Source: Pieris napi (Eukaryota; Arthropoda; Insecta; Lepidoptera; Pieridae). From it: DNA of 64,000 nt. The stretch covers positions 7,192,001 through 7,256,000 of the forward strand of contig NC_062248.1 of the NCBI RefSeq assembly GCF_905475465.1, read 5' to 3'. The translations under genes and the position numbers were made by a program. The stretch's first letter is position 1. Each line of letters opens with the position of its first letter. The notes beneath the pieces were generated by a model. That model saw only the letters and a program-made list of their open reading frames with translations, had not been told where the DNA came from and searched no databases. Below, piece after piece: positions 37,360 through 51,569 of this stretch.

Positions 37360-38207
37360 TGATATCTTCAAGCTGTTCCTGTCTGTTGTTTGAATACTCT
37401 TTACACTATTAACGTACGATCAATAGTCTCAACCTCCGCATGAAACGAAATATTACGAACATTAAATACATTTTATAATTATGGTTCATTAAAAATAAGT
37501 GCGACTATCTGCAATAAAGTTAATTGTATAAATGTAAGTTATAGGTACTGTGGTTGAATGCATTAACGGAAATAATATGTTTTAATTAGAAGAAGGCGAT
37601 TTAAATACCTTTCCGACATTCAGTACTTACCAACCTTTTTAAAATAAAGTAATGAGCCATCTGATGGCTCCGATGCATTTAAAAATGTGCGTAAATCCGT
37701 TTTTGAATTGGATTTGTACTTCGAGGCTACAATATAACGTTTTTAGAACCTTGTTGACAACACGTACAAAAAATCCGTATCATCTTTTTGCTAAAAATCA
37801 AGGAAAAACATTTCTAAGTTATTCTGGCTTAAAGGTGCGTTACGCGAAGCCATTTTGGGGAAAGTCGAATTAAATGAATGAGGTCCTTTCCTTGAAGGTT
37901 ACTTGTCGTAGCGTCTTAGAAAAAACGGTCGCCGATAAAACACATAGTCACTGGGGCTTTGAAAGAAATAGCAGTCTTTATACTCGTACTAAAGTCGAAT
38001 TCCATTTAGTATAGAAACAAAAATATTTTTATTTTAAATATTGATGCAACTAAATTATTACATTATCATATACATTGCCAGTGTGAAGCCAGTGTCAATA
38101 TGTAGTCTATATTTCATGGAAAACCGACTAAAACTGGCCACATAATGGCCATGCCGTATGAATAATCGACGTTTATTAATTATATCATAGCCGAGCATGC
38201 CCACTTC

Positions 38208-38618
38208 ATGATATGGAGGGAAACCAGAAACCTTGAATTGAATAAAAAATACTCACAAAAAGTTTCAGAACGATTGGCCATTAACTTTTTGAACTTGTTG
38301 AAAAAATCTGGTTTCGACAAAAACGCGTTTGAAATAAAATGTAATGAAAACGAGAAATTCACGGCAGTAATTAATTATATTAACTGCTCATCAGTTAATC
38401 AGATATTCCAGCACCGTATCAATTCCTCTTCTTATTCTTCCGAAATTCCCCTATCTAGAGAGATTCCTTTGTACAGCGCGATCGAAGTACCTACTTCCAA
38501 AAAAGGGCCCCTGAGCGACCGCGCCGTTCTAACTACCGCGCGCTTCGACATCGAACCTAGCAGTCACTTAAGTGCTCATAGCATCGGGAATAATGCGAAT
38601 TTAACCACATATTCTTGA
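38208..38618 (+). other. Orphan 136-codon open frame
   Basis: ATG at 38208 opens 136 codons, stopping at 38618, with AATAAA at 38644, 26 bases downstream. This is the longest frame in the window outside the LINE. Residues 1-60 are rich in Lys, Asn and Glu with no obvious domain. Residues 70-136 are Ser/Pro-rich and come from a GC-richer stretch. There is no signal peptide or membrane segment. The frame may be a lineage-specific gene, a terminal exon or chance. I do not recognise it. Confidence 0.25.
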
Positions 38619-41600
38619 GTAGCTTAATTTATACTATTTATGCAATAAAAGATGATCGGTCTAAACTAACCCCCCTTAAATACTAATCGAATTATACAAT
38701 ATTATTACACTCATATTCTAAATTTACTATATGATTGAACTGAACATTTAAATGTTATGTTTTTCTAATCATCAATAATTCCTCATCACGTGAATTTCGA
38801 GGCTATTCAACTCCTTGACACCACGGGCCTAGTGAGAAGACTGAAAAGGACAAAACCATGAACTAGTGAATAAGTCTTAGTGCACGTTAGTGTAAAAAAT
38901 AGAACACAAGAACAGAGTGACTTCTCTCTAATAGAGACTGTAAGTAGTGTTATTGGACACTTTCTTATGTTAAAAATCCTTATAAGTAAATAAGGTTAGA
39001 CTTAAATTACTTATTAGTCTTAAGTTAGGCTAGATCGTAATGTCCCATGATGTCCTAGTGAAGACACATGTAGAAAAAAAAATGCTTTTCGAAAAAAAAA
39101 AAAGATATTTCAATTTTTAATGGGAATATGTGGTTGAGTATACCTTCCGTGGCTATATGATATATGTTGAGTTATATGAGAGGCCTTATCGCCGCGCAGC
39201 CAGTTTAAACCAACCATTTCATTAAATGCTTATTACTTACTATATTCTATGTAATCGTTAACCGTATCACGAAGTGATCAATTCTAGGATCGGGATCGTT
39301 CGTTTATAATTTGTAGAAACCAGTATTATAAGAATACAAACTAGTATTATAGTTTCCTTTTTCAAACCGCAGGTTTTCAGTTTCCCCGAGAATTAAAGTA
39401 ATATTCTGTGCAATCCCGTTCATAAAAGAAACTTTTCCTTACATACTTCTTGCACTTAAAAACCGCATTCTTCACTCCAACTGAAATTACTTGTTTTCCT
39501 TATATAGTTCGCTTTTAATAATGTTTTTAAAACATTCATAGTTCATGAATAATGTTTACCTTTATCGTTCTTAATATTTCCTAAGCGACTAGACTTTATT
39601 ACCGTCCTTTAAAGATATTTTATAGGAATTAGAAGATATATAACTGATAGACTATCTTTTATTCGAGACGTCGCGTAATACAGTAGCCGCATCTTATCAT
39701 ATTTAGAATTTAAATGAGAAAGCGTAATGAGAAACACAAAGTCTCTTTTACTTATACAATATAATAAGCTAAATGTTCTAACTCATGCAATTTGAAAACA
39801 GTTTACCTTCTCTCATATCATAATACCCACACGCATTTTACGTTATATTAAATCATCGGCAAGTGTTGCCTCGATTCACCCCATTCAAACAATTTCAATG
39901 TTAGATAAAAGATCTAACTACATGGAATATTCGCGAACAGATATTATTTTCCCCGAGGCTTTAACACATATTGTTCATATATGATTGTCTAGCGTTAGAT
40001 TTTATGTAAACACTCCAAGTATTTAAGTCTATTCAAACATATCATTGTTACATTATAAATAAGAGGAATTCTAATCATGATAATATGATTGAAGAATGTT
40101 CTCGTTATTTTTTAAATAGCGGTTTAAAGAAAAACATATTTTAGAAGTAGTATGTAAGAGTTATTATACTACAAAAATGGTTTGTTTTAAACTAAATTTT
40201 GAGATCTTCTCGCAACGCTATACAGCGAAAAAAGCGCTGCAAATTTTAAGCGTAGGATTTTTTTCTTCCTTTACTTTATATGTCCATTAATAAAGTTAAA
40301 GTTGTTTTAACAAACACATTTAATATATATTTATGACTTATGGGTGTGAAACGAATTAAGGAATGTAGTTCTACTAGTTTCAAACGTATTTAGAAATTAG
40401 TTATTCTCTAAGTACTTTGCGACAAAATCACTACGAATTGCAATACGTTTATTTACTGCTCTGGTTGCGCGAATGTACCAGCGCAGACCGCATCATATAG
40501 CATGTACCACAGAACGAAATTTCCTATCCGGAGACAATATTTCAGCGACCTTTATTCAATTTCTCTTCGACGTTACAAAGAACGCTTTGATTGACAAAAC
40601 GAAAAGTGCTAGGTATGATAGACTTGTTGCTTAACTTAAACTTTTCAAAATATGTTCGAAGTCTGGCAAAGCCACTTGGCACAATGTGTTTGAAATCTAT
40701 ACTGTGCGGTTTGCATTGAAGTAATGCCAAAATGTTATACGCTTTGTATGCACAATATCTTTTGTAATGAAATTAGTTTTATTTAATGCGATATAAAATT
40801 AGGTTACTCTGGTTTTTTGTTCCTATATTATTCTACAATCTATCAATATTTATACGCTAACTGCTAAGACATAATAGTACTAAAATGGTACTAATAATTA
40901 AATAAATTTCAGAGTCTACCTCATTTATATTTTTTAAGACAAGTGGGTGTACCCAAAATAATTGTCTGGCTACAAATATAATTCATTATACACAATATTC
41001 GTTAAGTTTACCACTGAGCTACAGAGGTTTTATAAACACGTTTAATCCAGGTGAATATGATATTTTAGTTATGTCAAACAAAATCATCCTGAGAAAACCG
41101 GCATGTCTTAGAACAAAAATGCAATAGGTCAAAATTGCTTCCAGCAGTATTAACATTAACGTTGTAGTTCAGCTTTTCAAAGGTATTTTATAGGTACTAC
41201 CTATCCGCCCTTGGAACGCCTACAATACTTTTGCTCGTAGGCGGCGTATTAAATACAAAATCTCGCTTCGCCCTGATAATAGAAAAACATTATTTTCGAT
41301 ATTTGTATATAAAATACAATTATCGGAATGTTACGATTCTTACATCTTCAATAAAGATAGAAATCCTAATATCAATATAATAAACGCGATATAAAATATT
41401 CACTGACCGGAATGACAAATGGACATAAAATATTTGTACTTATAAAACATTACTTGACCCTTTATAATAAAATCAATTCTACAAACGTCACAAAATAAAG
41501 CTGTAGGTTAGGGTAAGTATATCATTTAGGAGTCCGTCCACATTAGTTCCGGAGTTAGTTGCGGGATATAGTATCGAAGGAAGACCTCCATACATCACGT

Positions 41601-42093
41601 TTTATGTGTGACAAATAGTCTCCAGTTAGGTGAAATTGCTTTTCGATCTACTTTGACAAATAACGTCAGGTCAGTGACGCGTGACCCTCCGATGTTTTCG
41701 TGAGGTTCACAATTTGCCTAGAGATGGGACCAATCCCGCATTGTACATAGGTATAAGACGATCCCTTTGTTGGCATTTCAAACTATTCTCGAAGAGGGTG
41801 ATGAAAATGTTCGCATTTATAAGTTCTTAAGAAGTAAAGGCACGCGTGTTTCCATTTTGCTGTTAGAAATATTGGCTGAATGTTTTGCGGTCGTTCGAAC
41901 GAAGTAAAATTACTCTAACCCATATTTCATTTATAGATGTAATTTCTGTGAGTAAAAATCAACTATATTTTTTCGATCTCTGATAGGAGAAAAACTTGTC
42001 TTACTTTGTCACATTAAGCTTCCTCTTTACTATTAAAAGTGCCCGGATGTACCACCGTATAGAGAGGGTCCTTTTTTGAATTTTACGTCAGTA

Positions 42094-42431
42094 TCTATAC
42101 TAATATTATAAAGAGGTAAGTATGTATGTTTGTAACGAAATGACTCAAAAAGTACTGGACCGATTTTAAAAATTCTTTCACCATTTCAATGCTACATTAT
42201 CACTGATTAATATAGGCTATTTTAATTGCAAGAAAATATAAAGATCCTTACTAAAACTACAATAATGTTACCCAATGTGTAAAAAAAATGTCCTATAAAA
42301 TATCTTTCATCGCATGCGCTGCGAAAACAATTCATGATAAAAAAAATCCACAATATTAAAGAACATATCAATATCTACAAATTTAAAAAAAAAAAAAGGT
42401 CCACCCGTGCGAAGCCGGGACGTGCCGCTAG
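42094..42431 (+). mobile_element. Non-autonomous Helitron (338 bp), third family
   Basis: It starts TCTATACTAATATTATAAAG after A at 42093. It ends GGGACGTGCCGCTAG before T at 42432. A hairpin CCCGTGCGAAGCCGGG (42404-42419; CCCG/CGGG and GC/GC pairs) lies eight bases before CTAG. The interior is AT-rich with a poly-A near 42.39 kb. The start sequence differs from the 25.6-kb family, so it is a separate lineage. Confidence 0.9.
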
Positions 42432-44479
42432 TAGGCTATAAAATACTCAACTGTACTAATCATAAATGTAAACGTGAATTGTCGAACTTTATGTACATAT
42501 TTAATAAACTTATAACAACACACAGTTTATCAGATTATTTCCTTTTTCTTTTCAACATAAAAACCATAAAAGTAAAAACATACTGTAATTGGATTTGTAC
42601 TACAACTAGACAAACTTGGTTTTAAAATGTTGTATACTCTCGACCATAGTTAGTCTGTACCTATTGTATTCAGTCCGAGCTGGGATAATGTACGAATCTT
42701 TTATTCAGGCGCCATGACCCCCGAGAGCCACAGAAATACACAAAGACGAAGTCGACTCTCATTGTATCACTTTCAATAGAAATTTGACGTTTCCGTAATG
42801 TTTCACAATTGAGATAACACCACCTCGAGACATCTATTTAACTGTAGGGGATGAATTATTCCTATTTGAACTTTATTTTATGTGATATTTAGATATCGCG
42901 CTAGGTATATACCCTATATGAATATATACAGCTGATGGCGTGGCTTTGTCTGTGCACAATTAGGTTAAATACTCGTAGCTTGTAACATTAAACTCTTTCC
43001 AAATTCTCAAATATTTCTATTTTATTTCCTCTAAGTTGCTTCAGTAATATAGACTGACAATACACCTTTGTAATATTTGTTTTACAATTATATTTGTAAA
43101 TACTAATTCTACATTTTTGATAAGTATTTTTTTCGTGTTTATAACGGCTGAAAATCATTAAAAGTTAGCTGGCTCCATTTGCAAAGTCGACTTAATAAGA
43201 CAATAATACCTGTGAATGATTAAATATTGTAATAAAATTAATTTATGTTTGACTTAGCTTTGTATTAAGAAAATATCTCAGTAGTTTATTCTAGCGCAGA
43301 GGGTTTGGACAAAAATTAGGAGTATTGAATGTCAGTCTGACTTACGAATCTTTTGAATTGAGTAATACAACATATACAAACAAATATATACAAATATGTC
43401 AGTTACACTTTTACAATAATGTCAGTTTTAAAGTACTTATTGTTTAGTAGTCTAAACGCTTTTGCTTAAAAGCTTCGAAATCCACATAAATATGAAGTTG
43501 GCTTTGCGAGCTTTCGTCAAGTTGCGGTTTAGTTTAGCGCAAGACCTAATGGTAGTATGGCTAGTGTTGATAAAAGTTTCACTAGCGTAATACTCGCTAT
43601 ATATCTCAAAGCCTTAGTGACAATATTAACTTTTTTCCAATTACTTTGATGCGATCGGTGTTAGGGTTAAAGGAAATTAAATACTTTATTTCACATTCTT
43701 TTGTACGCTCTTTCTTTATAAATATGAATCTACTCACTCACATACACATCAACATGTTACCCTGGCATACATAGTTATACTGGCTAACATAGCTAAAAAC
43801 AAAGGGAAATTTATATTCTTGATTATTTTATAATTATAATTTGTACTGATTTACTGGCAACGTCGTGTTTAACAAGTATATTATAAAGGTGTTAAATTTG
43901 TTAGTTCGTAGAAAGCAAATTCCTTACGAATACAAAGCTACATGACATACAAAATTGCGGAGACGCTTGACTACTAAACTCGGGAGCAATCAGTAAAAAA
44001 AATATTGTTTATTCACATATTTTTGCAACAATATTATTCCCAATTAGCAAAACTTTGCAATATGAAACTTCAAAGAGTCAGGTCGGACATACCTGATTGA
44101 ACTCTATTATGAAGACAGCATATAACGACGATTTAAACTGTATACCTCAGTAAGTCGATACAGGAAATAGGAGTTTGAAACTTGGTCACAGTTAAGCATA
44201 CAGCTCATTAAACTTCTGCTATTCACATTCCTGCCAGGGGTTCTTCACAGCAGAAAGGACATGTTATCTACCCTTATGTTAGTTCACTAAGTCTGCCTTG
44301 ATAGGGTTTCTTGGTAATGGTTAAATACTTTGTTATAATTAGTTATTATTTGTTAAACACAAAATGCTAGGTTATACATGATAATTTATTGTTTCAAGTC
44401 TTAAGGACTAAAATTCTTATATACATACAAAGAAGAAAAATAGTAATGGTTCATAGTATATGCCAATATTATATATATA
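42432..44479. other. Anonymous DNA, no gene recognised
   Basis: No supported frame, RNA or repeat was identified. Confidence 0.45.
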
Positions 44480-44856
44480 CTAGCTGCCCCCGCGAACTTC
44501 GTTTCTCTTTAATGTGATTTTACTTAGCCTAACTTTTTCTCTATATAAACCTCAGAGTTCAAGTCATAAGATTTTAATAAACAAATAAAAAATAAAGAGT
44601 TGGTGATAGAGGGACGAAAATTTAGGGTTGTATGTATTTTTTATTGGAACATTATCAAAAAAAATTTAATTTAAATTTAGTCCAAAAAATAAAGTGTTAG
44701 GGGTGGACCACCCTTATCACTTAGGGGTATGAAAAATAGATAGTAGCCAATTCTCAGACCTACTGAATATGCATATAAAATTTGATAAAAATCTGTCAAG
44801 CCGTTTCGGAGGATTATGGTAACTAACATTGTGACACGAGAATTTTATACATAAGA
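44480..44856 (-). mobile_element. Short non-autonomous Helitron (377 bp)
   Basis: On the minus strand it begins TCTTATGTATAAAATTCTCG after A (complement of 44857) and ends CGCGGGGGCAGCTAG before T (complement of 44479). It contains the blocks TCGTGTCACAATG, CTCCGAAACGG and GGTGGTCCACCCC. It is the longest copy of the 11.2-/25.6-/36.3-kb family here, with a diverged 3' end (GGGGGCAG instead of GCCGGGTCAG). Confidence 0.88.
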
Positions 44857-47800
44857 TTAAATAATTATATAAATACATTAATATTATTAAATTAAATCAA
44901 TGAAAGCGCCTTCACAAAATCAAGCATGATACCAATTAAAAAGTTTCGTAAAAATAAGGCATTTGTTTAATCTCCTATAGTTATAAGAGCTCTTCGAAAT
45001 ATCCCGAAATCGATTTTAACGAAACGTCTTGGTAAGAATTATCATGAAATTCATTATTCATGTAGAGAAGGTTAAGGGTTATTCTTATTCATTTGTAATG
45101 AATATAGCTAGTTGATAACACTATCAATCACTTCGACATTATCTCCTATTATAATCTAAGATGAATTATGTGGGCAAGGATTGGTTGAGAACGCAACACG
45201 CATTTCTCATATCATTCAAAATCTAAAGAGTACTTTTGAAGTTCCCTTGGCAGTAAAAGCTTTAAGTACTCTTTTTCTTTGTCTTAATGTGACTATATTA
45301 ATATTTGATAAAAAGAATTAGATTTGATTTGTTATATCGCTATAGGAAACAACGCAATTTCGTTATTATTTAAATTCGATATCGATTGTGAAAAATATTT
45401 TTGCAGAAGATTTTAGCAGCGTTTATGTCCATTTTGTGCAGACTAAGTCAAGAGGTTATTAAAATTATAAGCGATTGCTAGTTTTTATAGATTGGACAGA
45501 AATATAGTGATACAAAAATTAAATCCTATAAAATGAGTCTTGTCAAACGATTTAATGACAAAGGATCTAGTATATTAATGTGATTTTATCCTAAGCCACA
45601 ATAAAGTGCCGGCTTTGCGTTATAAAGTCGCACTCATTAGGATAAAAAGGAGATTAAGTTTTTTATTATTCGTATACAACTTGTTTATACTATCTATAAA
45701 TATATAAACTTCAAGTGTGACGTCAATCCCACAATATCTTGTTATTGCTATTCGGCATTTGGCACTGATTGGCTAAAAAAATATAAAATAATTAATTAAA
45801 AATATAATATTGGTTGTAGTCATTTTTGTCAGGGGTTTTTGCAAACAAAGGTTGCGTAAGCTAGTAAACTGTCTTGGAATAACGTTGTCCTAATATGATT
45901 AGATACGGCCTTGCGTCCTCCTGGTTGCTTCGCATACAGCTCGATGCCTTATAATTTAATTATTATTCATAGCACGTCTCTACAATTATCTTCGTGTAGC
46001 TTGGTGCATCAATGTTTCACGACCATAAATAGACTTATTAACCTAGTCTTGACTAGAAACTACACCTAGGATCTGCATGTCGCATACGAATAGGAATTTG
46101 TGAAATTCAATCAACGCTAAAAAGGGAAATTCCGTAGTAAGAAACATCCTATACCTACTAGCGCATATTTTCCATTTGCGTGATTCCGTTATCTGGTCGC
46201 TTCTGTGTACTTAGATGCATTTAATTTTAACTAGTTTGTTTCGAAACGCCGCACACATTGTTTTATCTCGAAATCTGATTCTAATTTTGTTTGCAATTTA
46301 TTTTAAAATGTATTCTGCTATGTTAAGTGTGTTAAGTCTATTTAAACTTTAAATAAAAAGACAAAGATTATTTAAATATTCTCATATTAGGATAAGTTTA
46401 GTATTGGGAGCGTAAAAGTAAATGTGTTGCTACGCGTAATACTGGAGTGTAGTTGGCCATGATGTTACGCGATATGTCGTAACTTTGCTACGTGGCCATG
46501 CTACGCAATACGCTACGGATTTAAATGATATTCGTAGCGTGTAATCGCATATGCAAGTAACCTAACCTAATGTTTTACACCTATCATGTTACACAGTAGG
46601 CTTTGAGACAGCATCGACAATACATCCAGTAAGTACAATGTCAAGTTTAATGCGATGACTGATGTTTCAAGTGAAACTGTATTTTGACGTCAGTTCGAGC
46701 ATGATTGATGAAAGTTACTGACGCATGCTTAACTGTGTAATGGATGCTTAGTAATATTAAAAATAGATTAAAGATAAAACGTTTAAAAGTAAATTTATAT
46801 TCGTAAAACCATTTTAACTTAGTTTTAATGTAAACGAACAATTTGGATAAATGCTTATGTAACGAATTTGCGCGTGACAAACATTAATTCGTAGCAAATA
46901 GATGCTTATCGCCGTTATGTAATAAGAGTAACGGGAATCGGAAGTGGAGTTGGCCGGCATCTGTCGACCCTCTAACCAGACTTACTTTTAACACTTGGCA
47001 CCGAAACATTGCGTCTTTGTTACGATATGTTATCTTTATAGGCAGACGATACCAAATTACTTTGACAACAATGTGTGAGAGAAGTAAACTAGCGCACGCA
47101 GTTTTGAGGCTTAATTTGATTGATATTATAAAACATAGGTACAACTCATGTATTTATTTACAATAGACAAAACAAATTTTAACTTTATAGAGTTATCGTT
47201 TGCCTATTCTAATAGTAAAGGGCTAGTAATCGGTGGTGTTTTGTGGCATTCTTTTATTGTATATTTGTTAATGTTTCAATCTTTTTCTATATAGAAATTA
47301 TGTAATTAGCTTGAGCTTCGAAATAGGCTTCAGTTACGGCGATTACCTATTCAGCAGCGCAAAATTTCTGTCTATCGAGCATTTTTTTGAGGTCGGAGAA
47401 CAGGAAATGGTCGCTGGGGTCTGAAATTTTTTGTCTACGACCATCGGTACTAAATACAAATCGAAAAGATAAACTAAGAACAGAACGTACTACCTGATTT
47501 GTAAAATTACAATTAATCTTGTTAATAACATTCTGTCGAAGCGAAAATTTCATGAATATCCAATACATTTAAGCCGACACAACAATCTCAAATCGCATTA
47601 AACTGTAACTACTTAGTTCTCAATATATATCTCAATTAGTATTAAGCGTCGCTAGCTTATGAATCTGCCTAGAGTATTGGTATTTATAGCTCAGCCGTAT
47701 CTGCACTATAAACTTGCGGTAAGGGCCGATTAGATGAAGGCTGTGACGGAAGGCCGATATTTCGATTTTGCGGCAACACTGTCACAATAGCTTTGAGTCA

Positions 47801-50800
47801 ATACGTGAGAGTTTTCGAAACATAAAAGAGCCCGTGCAAACACAACATTTACACCGTAAATATCCTTCCTATTATCCAAAAGAGTTTACATTAGAATTAA
47901 AGTTGCGATTTACATTTATTTATCTTAATTACAAAATATGGTAATAAATAAAGTATTGTAATGTCATATACGTTTGTACATACATGTTCGCTGTATGTAT
48001 GTATATTTTAATTCCAATTTAAAAAAAGACTTGGGTAACCTGGTGTACACAACTCGTTCAATTTAAGTTACTTCATGAAAATTATTACACTTAATGAATA
48101 CACACAAGATATGAATTGCGTGATAACGAATTTTATGGCAATTATGAAAACATTTCTTTATCGTTGCTTTAAATGTTTTAGCATTACATTTATTATGAAA
48201 TAATATCATTGCGATTCAAGTGTGAGACAGAACTTATTAAAGTCAATCAACAGTTTATACTTTTAGACTTACAAAATTGAAAACTGTGCCAAATTTCCTG
48301 TCAAGTTTTTAACTAAATACTTAAGTTAAGGGATTCCAGAAACGTAGCGTGAAATCTACGTGGAAGTTACAAAGTTTCTTGAGATTTATTTGTTGCCATT
48401 TAGAGCGCGCCTTTGTGACGGAGACTTATACACGATATTCAATCTAGAAGTACATATTATATTTCTACCAGGTTCTATAAGAGCATAGTACACAAATAAT
48501 TACTTACTTATCGCATTCTGTGTATGCTGTCAATATTTAATGATGTGTTGGTCATAACAAATGAGAGATTTCAATTTACCTTTATTATGCTCTCAGTATC
48601 AAAGACGCCTCACGCATGGGAATCTTAGCATTCTTTTATGATTGAAGATTTTTATACCTTTATATTCACAGATTATATCAAGGCTTTGTGGCAACGCTTT
48701 AAACTGGCGTATAATTATTGTTAATATTGATGTGGGCCCACTTTTAATGTTTAATTTACTTAAAATAACACCTCTTTCGTATTGTTATATATATATATCG
48801 AATGTATCAACATACTATCTAAGTACCGCATATCTTCATTAAAACCGCCTTCAACATAATATTGATAAATCCGTAGAAACTTTAATTTATATTGTTTGAA
48901 ATTTTCCATACACAAATTTCGGTGAAATTGGTATTGCTTTGTAAGACAATTGCCCTAAAGCTTACTAAAAGTTTGGTCTCAATTATTACCTTAAAACGCG
49001 TAAATTAGACAATACCTTTCACACCCACATCGGGAAAATGTAGAAATATCTTTATTTGACAGTGTAATTAAAATCTAATTGTGCCCTCATTTACGTAAAT
49101 ACAATTTTATTTGTTAATGTGTATTATATTATTGTTAATACATTTTATATTCCCTGTTTTAAATGCATTGATGTCTTAGCCTACTTTAACTTTCTACTAG
49201 TGACTTGTTAAGATTCATTTGTAAACTTTGTTGTCGATTTCGTATAGCCTAGATTGCAGTTGTATTTAAAAATATTGTTTATTCTATTTGCCCTTTTCAG
49301 AATCTTGTTAATTAAGTGTTTTATATGCAAAACGCCTCGTGAACCTTGTAACTTACTTGTTATTCTTGACTTTTTCTTGATAACATTTTAGATTACCCGA
49401 TAGAAATAACTTATAGGCCTTGTTTACGACTTGTTTATTTTTAATGAGTTTCTGGATCCAAATTTGTTTTATGAAAATATTATGATATTATTTGATTAGG
49501 TTATATTTGTTTGTTATTAATAATATGTGATGGAAACAGTCAATTAATTACGCACATATATAATCTACTGATTCATTACATTATTCACATAATGCGATGT
49601 TTTGAGCACTTTTCAGCAATAAAAAAGCAAAAGGTTGGTCGCTTAATTAAAGCAGTTTTATTTAAATGTCTAGTATAATAGCAATGGTTGGTAGAGACTA
49701 TAATCACTAGTTATATTAATACTATTTTTGCTTCAGTAATATTTCTTTTACTATACTCAGTACCACGTATGTTTCAAGGTGCACTAAAATACATCATATA
49801 AGTATGCACACATCTTGTTCGTTCAAACATTAGTTAGAATTCGAATGTCTTTGTTGAGAATACTATCTCAACTTTAATGGTTTTGGGAGTAGCTATTCAT
49901 TCTGAACCATAAAGCCGCAATTCAAACAATATAATTCGAAGATTCATAATAAACTTCAGGGGGTTGCGTAAAGTGGGCCAATCAGGGCTATTTAATCGAA
50001 GCTCCACTGATCCGATCCGACAAATTAATTACAGATCAACCTGTAAATCTCTTATCAATTTATACTTGATTAAATCTCTTTATTCTAGCTGTGATGAGAT
50101 TGGTATGAAATACGTTAATAATGATTACAGCACAAAGTAAAAATTTCAACTACCTTAATTTCAGAACTTATATATACTTATATATATAATAAAAATCACA
50201 TTGAGTAGTATTCTGATTGTTCATTCTATTTACTGGATGGATTGTAATATTATTCTATTACACAATAAATTAAAAAAAAAATACTACAAGTTAGTGAAAC
50301 TGCCGATGCAGCTTGCTGTTATTTATGTCTCACCATTAAATTTGTTACGGTGTGCTTAAATCTAATACCAAGAGGTTTCTACTAGTACAAACTGGTTTAA
50401 TATAAATGAAAGACATGAATTTTTCACGCGCTATAAAATCTTTTTAGTTCAAAGATCAGTTGTTAACAAGCTGATTGTGTATTACGTATGATTCTTTACG
50501 AGAAGTCTAGTTATTTCCCGAGAGAAAATACTCATTAGTAACATTTTCTAGTTTGTATGGTATTTTTATAACTTAATCCATCCTGACCATCGTCACCGAC
50601 TATTAATTTACGCTTCGCTTATTTTAGCTAAAATTCCAATTCGGCATTTTTCAGCGATAAAAATACTTCTGTTTGAATTCTAGTTCAGCGATATTTGACG
50701 ATACGAACTGCACTTTTTCACGCACAGTTTATTCCCTGGCTCCATCACTTTCTGTTCAATGAATTGGTTGTTCTTGTTTACTTGATAAACAAAACATACG

Positions 50801-51290
50801 CAATGTAATCACAACAAGTGGTTTTATACATCGCTAATTACAAATGTTTACAGAAAAATAAAAATGTTGCTTTCTTTTCAAATCATAAATCGGTTTAAAT
50901 GCACTAGTAGTACGTATGATAGGTAAAAGTAGAATATAAAACGTTGAATTGCGCAAAGTGAACCTTTAAAATCAACTTAACTTTACTATTTCCGAGTAGC
51001 TTTGAAATTTATTAGGCATTCCGTGCTAGGTCTTACACATTATCGTTATGTGAATTGAGTGGAGGAGTACGTAAGAATAAGTATATCTTCGTAGCCAAGG
51101 ATGTTTGCATTTATTTTTCAATTTTATAGGTGATTTATAATTAATAACGGTCCAATCAACTTGTGTAATGAAAATTAAATACATAATTTTGGTTAACATT
51201 CGGGTAATGTGATTTTCTAAGCGCCCATTTAGATTGTTTTTAGAAACATTCACTAGTGAACAAAACTTGTTTTGATATTCCAAAGTGTTA
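44857..51290. other. Gene desert
   Basis: No gene recognised over more than 6 kb. A nested hairpin lies at 45584-45647 (listed). A patch at 46.43-46.53 kb repeats TACGC-type words without a clear unit. A CCAAT-containing stretch at about 49.98 kb has no exon after it. Confidence 0.45.
45584..45647. repeat. Nested hairpin
   Basis: TTTTATCCTAA (45584-45594) pairs with TTAGGATAAAA (45637-45647). Inside, AGTGC pairs with GCACT, and GGCTTT with AAAGTC (one G-U). The two sides have unequal unpaired stretches (10 and 2 bases), unlike a classic microRNA precursor. Confidence 0.5.
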
Positions 51291-51299
51291 CAGAACATT

Positions 51300-51569
51300 G
51301 GGTATAATGGTTATATGGCACCACGTCCAGGGCGGGCGGCTCACTCTCTTGGGCGGCACGACGCGGCAGTAGCTCTCTGTACGTCTGGCGTCCGCCCGCC
51401 TATCGCGCTTTTCCCTTCAACGTTCCTACTTTCCCTCCCTTCAATGTTAAACCTTTCGATAGTTATTAAAGTGAAAATCAATTTCAGTGTTGTGTTATTA
51501 GATTAGTGTGTGGCATGTAACCGGCGAATAATAATTGCTGACACTTTAAGTGCGCCATGCGGTGAACTC
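51300..51569 (+). promoter_or_regulatory. CpG-rich patch resembling a promoter and 5' UTR exon
   Basis: The stretch contains 'ccagggcgggcggctcactc', 'ggcggcacgacgcggcagta' and 'gcgtccgcccgcctatcgcg', far richer in CpG than the surrounding DNA. An initiator-like TCAGTG lies at 51484-51489. The run 'gcggtgaactccgcttagtg' follows at 51558-51577. It matches none of the transposon families here and has no terminal inverted repeat. No convincing coding start with a donor follows, so exon limits and strand are inferred only. Confidence 0.3.

Larger units (their letters stand above)
36614..42093. other. Gene desert with one orphan frame
   Basis: Mostly anonymous AT-rich DNA. GC-richer islands lie at 37.09-37.36 kb and 38.45-38.58 kb; the latter is the end of the orphan frame at 38208-38618. 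A SINE scrap 'gaaaaccggcatgtcttag' lies near 41.09-41.11 kb. No domain-bearing gene was recognised. Confidence 0.4.

Noticed and set aside
46430..46560. Tandem repeat of TACGC words
   Set aside because: Word spacing is irregular and no repeat unit or inverted ends could be defined.
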